Counted from the stretch's first letter, positions 43,898-52,266 are shown. The stretch is 55,164 nt of DNA from Acidobacteriota bacterium (GCA_012729555.1 JAAYCX010000091.1:1-55164), one strand, 5' to 3'. Numbers and translations: made by a program. Notes: generated by a model not told the origin, from the sequence alone.

Positions 43898-44520
43898 CTA
43901 ATGATCAACCTCCCTTGGGCGCGGGCCGCCTGGATAACATTTCGGTTGGCAGTAAAAACCTGAATGCCGGGAACGGTGGCGAAATCGCCATCATCGGTGA
44001 TAACCTGCACCACGCCATGGCTTCGCATGGATTCGAGAATGAACAGATCGTAGCCGTCGACCTTTTCAGTTTGCAGCCGATTCAGAGCGGCGGTGGCCGT
44101 AGGAGAATCGATGGTGACGGTCAACGGTTCTGCAAGACTGGCTACCTGCGCCCAGGCAGCTTGAATTTCAGTGATTACGCGAGTCCGTTGAGCGGCGAAG
44201 TTATGCCGATACTCCTTGGCCTTGATGCTGGTCCCGGTGCTCGCCTCATGGATTTCCCGCTCGGTCTTTTCGATGGTGTGGGAAAGCTCAGCGAGCGACA
44301 GGCCGCAGCAGCACACCTTGCCGTTGCCCGCGACGGCGCCCTGTACAAAAGCTGCGTACTGGGCCATCAAGGCCGCTCGCCAGTCTGGCTCGCCATGTCC
44401 GGCGTTCGAATAGGTCATCCAGAGCCAGACATTGGAATCAACAAGAAAATAATCCGAGCTTTTCGGGGTCGTGTGTCCGATATCAAACACATCCGCCTGC
44501 ACGGCATATTGCACGCTCAT
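43894..44520 (-). CDS. PIN-domain protein
   Basis: 208 residues. A PIN core with FLVDSNVW (Asp28, Asn30), [12 protein letters not shown] (Glu78), [11 protein letters not shown] (Asp158) and [11 protein letters not shown] (Asp176-179). The layout is longer than VapC and has an N-terminal 20 residues and a central insertion (about 90-115) with basic residues. PIN domains are usually Mg2+-dependent ribonucleases. It overlaps the upstream STAS-like gene by one base and the downstream fic remnant by 4 bp. No standard antitoxin is present, so control by the STAS/HATPase pair upstream is the natural suggestion. Confidence 0.78.
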   Translation of the reverse strand: MSVQYAVQADVFDIGHTTPKSSDYFLVDSNVWLWMTYSNAGHGEPDWRAALMAQYAAFVQGAVAGNGKVCCCGLSLAELSHTIEKTEREIHEASTGTSIKAKEYRHNFAAQRTRVITEIQAAWAQVASLAEPLTVTIDSPTATAALNRLQTEKVDGYDLFILESMRSHGVVQVITDDGDFATVPGIQVFTANRNVIQAARAQGRLIIR

Positions 44521-44882
44521 CAGTCCATCTCCTCAAGAATCCTGGCCAGCGTGTCGTCAACCGCCTTCTTGGTGGCCGGATCGCGGTGATAGGCCTCGGC
44601 GTTCTTCAAAACCAGATCGAGGGTCAGCCTCTGGGATTCGGACGGATTCTCAAAAGCAAGCAGCCGGTCCAGTTGTTGCCGGTCAAAATATTTGAACAAC
44701 GGGCCGATGGCGTTGTTGAGGAACAGGGAAAGGAGCGTCTTCACCCCGGCAAGGTTGATGGTGACAGTCTCGCGCGCCAGCAGGCGCGGTTCGATTTCGG
44801 CCAGTAGTTTCTGGCCCTGTTCGGCGGTGATGCAGCGCTCGCCGATGAATTGATCAAGTTTTATATTCATAACCAGCTCCAT
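44520..44882 (-). CDS. STAS-like DUF4325 protein
   Basis: 120 residues; contains VTINLAGVKTLLSLFLNNAIGPLFKYF, as in STAS-like DUF4325 proteins, which resemble anti-anti-sigma factors. The C-terminal 40 residues are helical. The first MELVM may be replaced by the MNIKLD start 12 bases later. These proteins are frequently encoded next to an HATPase protein, as here (13 bp spacing upstream), suggesting a partner-switch pair. No sigma factor is nearby. Its stop overlaps the PIN gene start. Confidence 0.78.
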   Translation of the reverse strand: MELVMNIKLDQFIGERCITAEQGQKLLAEIEPRLLARETVTINLAGVKTLLSLFLNNAIGPLFKYFDRQQLDRLLAFENPSESQRLTLDLVLKNAEAYHRDPATKKAVDDTLARILEEMD

Positions 44883-44895
44883 TCACCTCGCCGTG

Positions 44896-45795
44896 TCACT
44901 CTAGGGGAGCTTCCCCAGCCAGGAAGTAATGTTTTTCGTCGCAGACCAGTTTGATATGAAAAACCGTACCCTCAAAAGTAGGGGTAAACGAGTCGTAGAT
45001 TTCCCGATCCGCTGTAATCTTGGCAAAACCATCATTGCTGAAAACCTGCATGGTTCCCCGGTTTACCCTGATAAAGGACTTGAGCAGATCAAGCCCCACC
45101 CCGCGGCTGGTCGAGTCGGGTTTGGTGGTGTGCATTTTTTGAAATGCCCACTTCAAACAGTCGCCGGCCTTGAGCTTTTCGGCAGGCAGATCGGGTCGAA
45201 TCTTTTTCAGATAACCACGCACGTTGGCCGGAATGCCCATGCCGAAATCGACTAGGGTCAAATGCAGTTCATTCAACTGCGGGAAATACTGACCGCAGGA
45301 GAAAACACCGATCTGGGATTCCGAATGCTCGAAGGCATTGACATAGAGCTCCAGCACCCGCTCGACAATGGCGTTCTTCAGCGCCTCGCTGACATGGGTA
45401 TGCACCCAGCCCTTGCCGAGCCAGTTATTCGACAGGTAGTCAGCGACTTCATCGGGATGAAACTCCCGATCTTCCCGGTAGGGTATCGAAGTGCCATTCC
45501 AGGGCGAGGCGGCATCCCCAAAGGCGCAAGCGAAGCCGTTTTGCCGAATGGTGGTTCTGACCCACGAATTGTACAGCGTGCCCCAGTCGAAAATGACCGA
45601 TCCCTTGCGTGACTCGACCAATCGTGCCAGGCCGCCGAGAAAGGCGACGGCGTTCGGCCGCAGGAAGCTACAGCGGGAAAAGTCGAAGCGAATATCCTCG
45701 AAGTAGTCATTCGCCTCGCTCCAGATCCCGAACAACCGCGCGAAATCGTACGGCCTATCGTTCAGGGTTGGAATCTGGATCACCTTCTGTGCCAT
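44896..45795 (-). CDS. ATP-binding protein, STAS-like plus HATPase domain
   Basis: 299 residues. The N-terminal ~110 have an STAS-like pattern (FDFSRCSFLRPNAVAFLGGLARL). The C-terminal part is a GHKL/HATPase fold: N box ELYVNAFEHS, G1 LVDFGMGIP, and the G2-like STSRGVGLDLLKSFIRVNRGTMQVFSN. No HisKA phospho-acceptor domain is visible, so it resembles an anti-sigma-like kinase or molecular switch rather than a classical sensor kinase. It begins 2 nt after the restored end of hsdS and lies 13 bp before the DUF4325 gene. A role in switching the PIN toxin is inference. Confidence 0.82.
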   Translation of the reverse strand: MAQKVIQIPTLNDRPYDFARLFGIWSEANDYFEDIRFDFSRCSFLRPNAVAFLGGLARLVESRKGSVIFDWGTLYNSWVRTTIRQNGFACAFGDAASPWNGTSIPYREDREFHPDEVADYLSNNWLGKGWVHTHVSEALKNAIVERVLELYVNAFEHSESQIGVFSCGQYFPQLNELHLTLVDFGMGIPANVRGYLKKIRPDLPAEKLKAGDCLKWAFQKMHTTKPDSTSRGVGLDLLKSFIRVNRGTMQVFSNDGFAKITADREIYDSFTPTFEGTVFHIKLVCDEKHYFLAGEAPLE

Positions 45796-45797
45796 GC

Positions 45798-46993
45798 CTA
45801 CAGTTCCCCCCGGAACGCCTTGGCAAGCAGGGCGGACTGGAATTGCTCTAGCTCTTGTGCTGTCTCTCTTTGTAGTAATTCCAACTCCGCCAGTCTCTCT
45901 TGGAAGATTGTCAGTTCATCAATGACAGCTTTCTGCTTCTCGGTGTCTGGTATTGGTATGTGAGGTTGCTCCAGGCTGGCGTTTCAAGTTTCTTGGTTCC
46001 ATGGCCAGCCGTTTCGACCATGCCCTGCAAAATATCATTGGCCCCCCAAAGCATATGGGCGAGGTAATCGGCCGCAATTCCCTTTGCTGGCACAATGGCT
46101 TTCATGTCCTGGTTGATTGCGCAAGGCACTTCGGAAACAGCAACAGGAACATAGCGGGCCAATATCATTCCACGGACGACAAAGAACACAGATCCAGCTG
46201 GAATAAGTTTTGCGGAAGATTCCGAAATCGCTGTTTCGGTGATCTGCTCGGAGGAAGCAGTGATGCGAAAGGTTTTCATCTCCTTGGGGGCAACCCACGG
46301 GATATCTCCATGCCAGTAATCATCCCGCTTCTTTGATGGTGTGCCCCCTCCCATTACCTTGCCGCACTTGCCAAGCGGCTTTACTGGGAAGTCTGACAGA
46401 AGTGATTGATATATATTCCGTCTTATATGGAAAAACTGAGTGGCGATTTGAGCCACCGCCTCCTGCCGCAGTTTTCGGGCCTCTTCGGCGCGGCGGCTTA
46501 GCTCCTCGATCCGCGCCACGATCCGGCGTTGTTCGTCGATGGGAGGGATGGGGATTTTGTATGATTTTAGATCAGGAGTTCGTATACGAGGCATCTTAGC
46601 CCCATCCATCTTTGTTCTGGAGTATTCAATAAATTGTGGGCTTCGAAGACATAAAGCCAACCATTCTCTCGACAAACTATCTTCTTTAGGCCTTAAGGGA
46701 AGAATGTCAGTGGAGCAAATACCTTCCTTGTCTGGCAAAACAACTTTGTTTAGGTATGGCCTAAGTTTCCCAAATAAGACATGTGAGGAATCAAAGCGGA
46801 ACTTGCCACTCAGGATGGTTGCACCTTGAACAGACTGAAGATTTACTAACCGACCTGTCCCGGATTCGACGTTTTCAAGAGCAATATAATTAAACTGGGT
46901 TTCGGGCGATTCACTTGGCAGCACTTGTTTCGTATCAATATCGATACGTTCGACCAAAGAAACTCGTTCCCAGTTGGCATGCAAGCCACTCAT
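45798..46993 (-). pseudogene. hsdS: Type I restriction specificity subunit, frameshifted
   Basis: 360 residues are open from 46993 to 45911 with two target-recognition regions and the central conserved repeat IPIPPIDEQRRIVARIEEL. The open frame then goes wrong. Shifting frame near 45962/45963 restores the family C-terminus (HIPIPDTEKQKAVIDEL ... LLAKAFRGEL) to a stop at 45798, two bases before the next gene. One missing base therefore destroys the second conserved repeat. The intact protein would be about 398 residues. Either the gene is phase-off or mutated, or the assembly has an error. A 4-bp overlap with hsdM confirms the start. Confidence 0.85.
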
Positions 46994-48519
46994 TCCCCAT
47001 TCCCTCCGGCCAGCAATTCCTGCATCTCGCTGATCAGCCCGAGAATCCGCTCTTCCTTGGCGGCGACCGAGGCCAGAATCTCCTCCGGCTCAGCGTGCTC
47101 GACCGTCTCCGCCTCGATCAGGCCGAGACCAGAAAGGGTCATGTTGTAACCGTTGTCGATGATCCGCTTCGCCGGAACCAGCCAGGCGCGGCCTTCTTCG
47201 GTTTTCCGTTTCGGCCACATGGCGAGCAGGTCGGGAAAGTCATTTCGGTACTGGCTGCCGAACTTGCGGGCTTTGGAAAGGGACGAGCCGTCGCCGTCCA
47301 CCTTGAAGAACCAGACGTTCTCGGTGGCCCTGCCGGTGTTCCGGAAGATGAAGAAACAGGTGGGGTTGGGTGTGTAGGGCTCGAACATCCCTTTGGGCAG
47401 GATCACCACCGCCTGCAGATCGAACTCGCGCAGCAGCCGCTCCTTGACGGTGACGTGGCTTCCGGTATCGCCAAAAAGGATGCCGTTGGGGAAGATAATC
47501 CCGGCGGTGCCGCCGGGCCGCAGGCTGCGAAGGGCATGGGCCAGAAAGAGGACGTATTTGTCGCCCTTTTCGATGCGCAGCGAGCGCTTGGCATCGCCCC
47601 GCGATCCGGAGAAGGGCGGATTTTCGAGGATGTAGTCGAACTCGATTTCGTCCCATTTGTCCTCGCCGCCGCAGATGGAGTCGCGCTGGACCATGGGGCA
47701 GCGGTCGAAGCCGTGGAGCATGGCGTTCATGGCGGCCATGCGCAGGATGTCCTGATCGCCGTCGAAGCCGTAAAAGGCCCCGGTCTGCAGGAAATCCCAC
47801 TGGGCGCGGCTGAGCTTGTCGCCGATGCCGATCTTTCGCACTCCGCCGTCGGGCGACGCCTTTTCGTGAACGAATTCCGGGCTGGTGTTGGCCAGCAGCA
47901 TGTGCTCGTAGGCGGCGATCAGAAAACCGCCGGAGCCGCAGGCCGGGTCGCAGACGGTGCCGCCGATCTTGGGATCGACCATCTGGGTCAGCACCCGAAT
48001 CAGGTGGCGCGGGGTGCGGAACTGGGCCGCCTTTTTCTGCCCGCCCAGTTCGCTGGCTAGGTATTCGAAGAGATCGCCCTTGACGTCGGCATCCATGCCG
48101 AGAAAGGAGATGGGCGCGATGATGTCCACCGCCCGCCGCAGGGTCGCCCCGTTGGGGATAACGATGGCGGCGTTGCGGAAAATTGCCCGCGCCCCCTGGG
48201 AGAGCTCCGGGTGCCTGGCCAGCAGCGGCAGGGTGTCGCGCAGGGTGCGCAGCATGGCCTCATTGTCCGGATTGGAGGTAAGCACACTCCAGCGCAGGGG
48301 GTCGAAATCGAATTCCTCATTCCCTTCCTTGAACGTGCCGAACAAGGTGCGGTAGTTGCCGTTGCGGGCCTCCTGCTGTTCGTGGTCCATCTCCTCCAGC
48401 ATCTTCAGAAAGAGCAGGTAGGAGATCTGGGTGACATAGGTGATGGGGTTGGTGACGTTGTTGTCCCACATCACCTTGCAGAGGGATTTGAGGGTGTTTT
48501 GCAGTTGACCGCTGTCCAT
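46990..48519 (-). CDS. hsdM: Type I restriction-modification DNA methyltransferase subunit
   Basis: 509 residues. N-6 adenine DNA methylase: a helical N-terminal HsdM_N domain (LKSLCKVMWDNN, SYLLFLKMLEEMD), SAM-binding motif I DPACGSGGFL, and catalytic motif IV ENPPF. AIIFPNG-like GIIFPNGILFG and the C-terminal helical region for HsdS binding are present. With HsdS it methylates target adenines to protect host DNA. It overlaps hsdS by 4 bp and follows hsdR by 18 bp. HsdM itself is intact, but without a working HsdS it has no target specificity. Confidence 0.95.
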   Translation of the reverse strand: MDSGQLQNTLKSLCKVMWDNNVTNPITYVTQISYLLFLKMLEEMDHEQQEARNGNYRTLFGTFKEGNEEFDFDPLRWSVLTSNPDNEAMLRTLRDTLPLLARHPELSQGARAIFRNAAIVIPNGATLRRAVDIIAPISFLGMDADVKGDLFEYLASELGGQKKAAQFRTPRHLIRVLTQMVDPKIGGTVCDPACGSGGFLIAAYEHMLLANTSPEFVHEKASPDGGVRKIGIGDKLSRAQWDFLQTGAFYGFDGDQDILRMAAMNAMLHGFDRCPMVQRDSICGGEDKWDEIEFDYILENPPFSGSRGDAKRSLRIEKGDKYVLFLAHALRSLRPGGTAGIIFPNGILFGDTGSHVTVKERLLREFDLQAVVILPKGMFEPYTPNPTCFFIFRNTGRATENVWFFKVDGDGSSLSKARKFGSQYRNDFPDLLAMWPKRKTEEGRAWLVPAKRIIDNGYNMTLSGLGLIEAETVEHAEPEEILASVAAKEERILGLISEMQELLAGGNGE

Positions 48520-48537
48520 CAGGAATCCTTATCTTTA

Positions 48538-50883
48538 TTACGCCACAAGAAGGGCGTTCAGTTCGTCGACCATTTCCAGGAGCTGTTCCTTGCCGAAAAG
48601 CTGTTCCATACGGGTCAATCCGCCCCAGAGGGAGAACGGCGGCTGGCTGAAGAGACGCATGGTGATCTCCTCGCCGGTCATAACCCGCGCCTTGAGCAGT
48701 CGAAGCATCTGAGCCTGGGCCGGGTTGATGCTGCTGGAGTGTTCGGAGACCCAGGCATTGAAGGCTTTCTCGATGCGCTCGTCCCGGGTGAGGAACCGAT
48801 CAAGCCCCAGGGCCACACGGATGAAATCGGTGAGTGAGCCGGTGGGCTGCTCGAAGGCCCGGCGCAGTGTCTCTTCGTTGAAATAGTGCCGGGGCGAGTT
48901 GAGACGGCGAGCGAGCGCCTCCCATTCCTCGTCGGCCAGTTCCTCGCCACGAAAGATCTTTTCCACCGCCGGATCGGTGCGCTTGAGCTCGACCACCTTC
49001 TTTTCCCATTCCTCGCGGTAGGTCTTGCGATCCATGGCCAGCCCTTCCGGACCAACCAGAATGATCTCGCGGGAGCGGATTTCGTCGTCGAGCGAACCCT
49101 CGGCAATGGTGAGAAACTCGCGATGACCGCCCTCGGGATAGGTGGTGCCAGTTTCCGGCTGCGGCACGTCGCCTTCTTCAATCTCGCCGGTTTCGGCCGG
49201 GCGCGAACCGGGAGAGACGCCGACCAGCTTCGGTTTGTCGTACCGCTCGCCGGGGTCGTTGAACCGCTTCGAGTTGCCGACAAAGTCGTAGATGATGAAT
49301 TCTTCCTTGCCGATCTTCGGGCACAGGCGGCTGCCGCGTCCACGCATCTGAGCGTATTTGATAGGCGACTTGGTCGGCCGCAGCATGATCAGGTTTTCGA
49401 TGTTCTTCTGATCGTAACCAGTGTCGAGCATGTCCACGGATACGGCGACCAGCGGCAACGGGTCGTATTTGAATTCATCGATAATCGGCTTGGGGTTACC
49501 GTTGTTGGTGTAGCAGGTGATCTTCTTGGCGAAGCTCTGCCGCACCTCGGACGGCGAACGGTTGATCTGCCCGGCGATGCGCAGACAGTCTTCATCGGAA
49601 AGCAGCTTGTTGAATAAGCGTACAAGGATCGACGCCTGTTTTTCCGACACCGCAAAGACTATGGTCTTGCGCGGCCTGACCCTGGCCCGTTCGGCGTCAG
49701 CGGCGTAGTATTCCTGCAGGATGGTCTTGAGTCGGTCCTCGGATTCCACGTCGCGGCCCCAGGCACCGGGCTTGATCTCTTCGTCCTCCCACTCGGCCCC
49801 TTCGAAGGTCAAAACGCTTTCGGCGTGATAGACGCGATACTTGGTGAGATACCCATCGTTGATGCCGCGCTGGATGCCGTACTCAAAGGTAGGGCGGCCT
49901 TCTTTCTTGGCTGCGTCCCAACAATCAAAAAAGATGTAGGTGTTGCGAACCAGACGGCGCTCGTGTTCGCTGATAAAGTGCAATTCTCCGGGGTTGGGGG
50001 TAGCGGTCAGGCCGACGTGTATGGCGTCGAAGTGACCGAGCGTGGCCCGGTGAGTATTGTAGATGGAACGGTGGCATTCGTCGGTGACCACCAGGTCGAA
50101 ATACCCATGGCCGAAACCGTTACCGCCAAGTTGGGTAGCAATGGTGTCCAGGGTGCCGACAACGATCTGCCCTTCCAGGCTGCGCTTGCCGCCGTAAAGG
50201 ATGACCGTCGGCCAGTCGCGCAGGTATTCGTCGAAGGTTTCCTTGGCCTGTTTGGCCAATTCGATGCGGTCGACCAGAAAGAGCACGCGGGAGATGATGG
50301 CTGTTTGCAGCCAGCGCTTCATCAGCATGGCGATGGTCAGGGTCTTGCCCGTACCGGTGGCCATTTCAAAGAGCATGCGTCGCCGACCGGCGATGAGCGC
50401 GTCATCCGCTTTTTGCAGACATTCAAGCTGGTAAGGACGTGCTTCGACCTCCTCACCCTTGAAATCGAAACGGTGCGGCAGGGGTTGCAGTGAGAGGCTC
50501 AGCCGGATGTCTCCCTTACGGTGGACCTTGATATTGGCCCTCCGTTCGAGATCGGCCTGGCTGGGGAAACCCATCACCGGCCGGGCATCGCCATCGGTGT
50601 AATCCCAGAAATAGTGTTCCTGGCCATTGCTCAGGATGACAAAAGGCGCTTTCAGCGTCAGGGCATACGCCTTGGCCTGCTCCTTGGCAGTGTATGGATC
50701 GACGGCAAAACGCTTGGCCTCGAGAACTGCAAGCGGACGGCTCCGGGTATCCTTCAAGAGGTAATCGGCACGGCCGTCGGCGGCAGCTTCCTCCGTGGAG
50801 ACCTGCGCTTTGTTGGTGATGCACCAACCTGCCTGCTCAAGCAGCCTGTCAATCACAATGCGGGCATCAGCTTCTGTATTCAT
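48538..50883 (-). CDS. hsdR: Type I restriction endonuclease motor/nuclease subunit
   Basis: 781 residues. N-terminal PD-(D/E)xK nuclease with the residues in DGRADYLL and LAVLEAKRF; SF2 DEAD-type motor with FEMATGTGKTLTIA, VTDECHRS, GLTATPNPG, and MRGRGSRLCP near 595. The C-terminal HsdR domain that contacts HsdM follows. It cleaves unmodified DNA after translocation. The shortened length (many HsdR are about 1000) is typical of the compact EcoKI-unlike subfamily annotated as type I restriction subunit R. It overlaps the XRE gene by 4 bp. Base composition is clearly below that of the first 38 kb. Confidence 0.94.
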   Translation of the reverse strand: MNTEADARIVIDRLLEQAGWCITNKAQVSTEEAAADGRADYLLKDTRSRPLAVLEAKRFAVDPYTAKEQAKAYALTLKAPFVILSNGQEHYFWDYTDGDARPVMGFPSQADLERRANIKVHRKGDIRLSLSLQPLPHRFDFKGEEVEARPYQLECLQKADDALIAGRRRMLFEMATGTGKTLTIAMLMKRWLQTAIISRVLFLVDRIELAKQAKETFDEYLRDWPTVILYGGKRSLEGQIVVGTLDTIATQLGGNGFGHGYFDLVVTDECHRSIYNTHRATLGHFDAIHVGLTATPNPGELHFISEHERRLVRNTYIFFDCWDAAKKEGRPTFEYGIQRGINDGYLTKYRVYHAESVLTFEGAEWEDEEIKPGAWGRDVESEDRLKTILQEYYAADAERARVRPRKTIVFAVSEKQASILVRLFNKLLSDEDCLRIAGQINRSPSEVRQSFAKKITCYTNNGNPKPIIDEFKYDPLPLVAVSVDMLDTGYDQKNIENLIMLRPTKSPIKYAQMRGRGSRLCPKIGKEEFIIYDFVGNSKRFNDPGERYDKPKLVGVSPGSRPAETGEIEEGDVPQPETGTTYPEGGHREFLTIAEGSLDDEIRSREIILVGPEGLAMDRKTYREEWEKKVVELKRTDPAVEKIFRGEELADEEWEALARRLNSPRHYFNEETLRRAFEQPTGSLTDFIRVALGLDRFLTRDERIEKAFNAWVSEHSSSINPAQAQMLRLLKARVMTGEEITMRLFSQPPFSLWGGLTRMEQLFGKEQLLEMVDELNALLVA

Positions 50884-51110
50884 AGTTCCTTCCCCTCAAC
50901 GAGAAAGCCATCCTTTCTTTTCTGTTTGCAAAACTGCTCGAATTGCCGCTGAGCCAGCTTCGACGGCACGGTCTTGCCGTTCTCCCACCGGTTGACCGTG
51001 GCGAAGCTGACCCCGAGGGCGTGGGCCAGTTCCTCCTGGGAGAGCGCCAGCAGCCGCCGGACCTCCTTGACCGTTTCCGGGAAGTTTTCGGGTTGGCGGA
51101 TCATGGCCAT
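50880..51110 (-). CDS. XRE-family helix-turn-helix regulator
   Basis: 76 residues. The helix-turn-helix is VRRLLALSQEELAHALGVSFATVNRWENG with the usual XRE positions, and the basic tail KQKRKDGFL follows. A controller-type repressor or activator of the restriction operon is likely, as in C-protein systems. The stop overlaps hsdR's start by 4 bp (ATGA) and the start overlaps the preceding gene's 3' end by 10 bp. The near-palindrome at 51674-51687 upstream of the operon is the natural operator candidate. Confidence 0.85.
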   Translation of the reverse strand: MAMIRQPENFPETVKEVRRLLALSQEELAHALGVSFATVNRWENGKTVPSKLAQRQFEQFCKQKRKDGFLVEGKEL

Positions 51111-51430
51111 GGGATATCTCCTGCTGATTGGACGAGGCGCAGCAGGCCGGGCGCGACGTTCCACTGGTGGCCGTCGTCGGTGGCGACGCTGATGGTCTTC
51201 TTGTTGAGGCGCAGCACCATGCCTTCGAGCATCCGGCCGTCCGGGGCCTGGAAGCCGACCCGGTCGCCCCTGGTGAAGCTCGTCATCAGCGTGGTGGCGC
51301 GGGCCTGGGAGATGAGCTTGAGCCGCTCGACGATCAGACGGTTGAGAAAAAGGAGATCGTCTTCGTTCAATCGCTTGATCGCCTCGACGGCGGAAACGCG
51401 ATCGACGATCTTGACGCTGCCGGGTTTCAT
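51101..51430 (-). CDS. Small hypothetical protein (SH3/KOW-like)
   Basis: 109 residues. A helical N-terminus (VEAIKRLNEDDLLFLNRLIVERLKL) is followed by a beta-rich C-terminal part (GDRVGFQAPDGRMLEGMVLRLNKKTISVAT), which looks like a small SH3/KOW barrel. Similar small genes precede hsdR genes in other restriction operons, from memory. Function unknown. It overlaps the XRE gene by 10 bp and the preceding small ORF by 4 bp, so it is part of the operon. Confidence 0.7.
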   Translation of the reverse strand: MKPGSVKIVDRVSAVEAIKRLNEDDLLFLNRLIVERLKLISQARATTLMTSFTRGDRVGFQAPDGRMLEGMVLRLNKKTISVATDDGHQWNVAPGLLRLVQSAGDIPWP

Positions 51431-51657
51431 GACTTTTCCTCGGGTTTGAACACCATGAGCAGCGGCCGCAATTCGGGCACGTCGTCACGGGTGATGCTCC
51501 TCGGAGCATGGTCGTCGTCGGCGGTCCTGGCCGCGAACTCCTCCCGGGCCGGGCAGGTGAGTTCCCGAAGTTCCAGGACCAGATTCGACCTTCGCTGGTG
51601 ACGATCCAACAGATTTCTCCTTGGAGATGCCGCTGGTGGGGCGACGATATCATTCAT
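51427..51657 (-). CDS. Small hypothetical protein, first gene of the island operon
   Basis: 76 residues, basic at the N-terminus (RRNLLDRHQRRSNLVLEL) and acidic in the middle (TADDDHAPRSITRDD), no recognised domain. Its start lies 20-30 bp after the predicted promoter, and its 3' end overlaps the next gene by 4 bp (ATGA). The tight coupling is the only support that it is real. Confidence 0.5.
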   Translation of the reverse strand: MNDIVAPPAASPRRNLLDRHQRRSNLVLELRELTCPAREEFAARTADDDHAPRSITRDDVPELRPLLMVFKPEEKS

Positions 51658-51673
51658 AACAGTTGATGTAACA

Positions 51674-51707
51674 CATGATATAGCATGGATGGGACGGCAG
51701 ATGTCAA
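51674..51707 (-). promoter_or_regulatory. Island operon promoter with near-palindromic operator
   Basis: On the minus strand TTGACA (51707-51702) is a perfect -35. TATATC (51682-51677) at a 19-bp spacer is the best -10. A near-palindrome CATGCTATATCATG (51687-51674) overlaps that -10; only one pair mismatches. It is a good operator candidate for the XRE protein encoded three genes downstream. Spacer length is longer than ideal, which is common in activated promoters. Confidence 0.55.
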
Positions 51708-51724
51708 GCAGGATTGTGTTTCAA

Positions 51725-51780
51725 CCTTCGCTGAAGATTCAGCGTTCGCCAAAGCTTCAGCCTTCGCTAAAGCTCCGGCT
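51725..51780. repeat. REP-like imperfect repeats (TTCGCxAAAGCTyC units)
   Basis: Three degenerate copies of an approximately 18-bp unit (CCTTCGCTGAAGATTCAG, TTCGCCAAAGCTTCAG, CCTTCGCTAAAGCTCCGG) lie in tandem. Translated they give FAKASAFAKAPADK, a junk peptide that I recall from many environmental genomes carrying this repeat. Related blocks occur at 52154-52266 and 52387-52494. They separate the defence operon from the following small gene. Confidence 0.65.
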
Positions 51781-51808
51781 GACAAGACTTGCAGTCTGGT
51801 GGCGGCTT

Positions 51809-52051
51809 TTACCACAGGCGCTTGTTGGCAAACGCCCGGCCGGATCCTGTTTTCAAGTACTGTTCGAAAGCAGTAGCGCGCCGATCGTCGTCAAAACGAA
51901 TAGCGGTGACAATGCGCCACGGCGGATATTTGGAGGTATGAGGAGAACCGCCCTGATTGTGGGTGACCAGACGTTGCCGGAGGTTTTTCGTCGAACCGAC
52001 ATAGCGTTGTTCGGGATGGGAGAGACTCTGGAGCAGGTAGACGTATCTCAT
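51809..52051 (-). CDS. GIY-YIG domain small protein
   Basis: 80 residues. The start VYLLQS, the RYVGSTKNLRQRL motif (the GIY-YIG core, usually YVG.T.NL..R...H), and the FEQYLKTGSGRAFANKRLW tail match short GIY-YIG proteins of the UPF0213/YhbQ-like class found beside repeats. Catalytic Arg (in QRL) and Glu (in FEQYL) are visible, so nuclease activity is possible. It is read opposite to the flow of the repeats and is probably a small mobile or repeat-associated gene. It is not part of the defence operon. Confidence 0.75.
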   Translation of the reverse strand: MRYVYLLQSLSHPEQRYVGSTKNLRQRLVTHNQGGSPHTSKYPPWRIVTAIRFDDDRRATAFEQYLKTGSGRAFANKRLW

Positions 52052-52067
52052 CTTTGTGAACCCGTTC

Positions 52068-52266
52068 GGGGCCTGCCTGGGACTACAGATAATCTAATGA
52101 AGCGAGGGGGAATTGAGCCAACAAAAGAGGGGGTCGGTCACATCATACTGGGGGGGGGGCCTCCTTCGTCCGCCTGCGCTGACGCTCCGGCGAACTACGG
52201 CGGCCCGCCTGCGCTGAAGCTCCGGCGGACTACGTCAAGGCTCCGGCCTGCCGGCCGAAGCCTTGA
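52068..52266. repeat. Repeat unit 1 of a ~232-bp tandem duplication
   Basis: Starts with GGGCCTGCCTGG and ends at a REP-like hairpin. It is about 200 bp and matches 52300-52494 with scattered substitutions, at a distance of 232 bp. It includes GGTCACATCATACTGGGGG and the segment CCTGCGCTGA(C)GCTCCGGCG(A) TACGG. The hairpin at 52237-52264 pairs AAGGCTCCGGCC with GGCCGAAGCCTT around a 4-nt loop. Confidence 0.75.

Noticed and set aside
43894-44520. Ordinary VapBC toxin-antitoxin pair
   Set aside because: The PIN protein is longer than VapC and has no small antitoxin gene next to it; the neighbour is a STAS-like protein instead.
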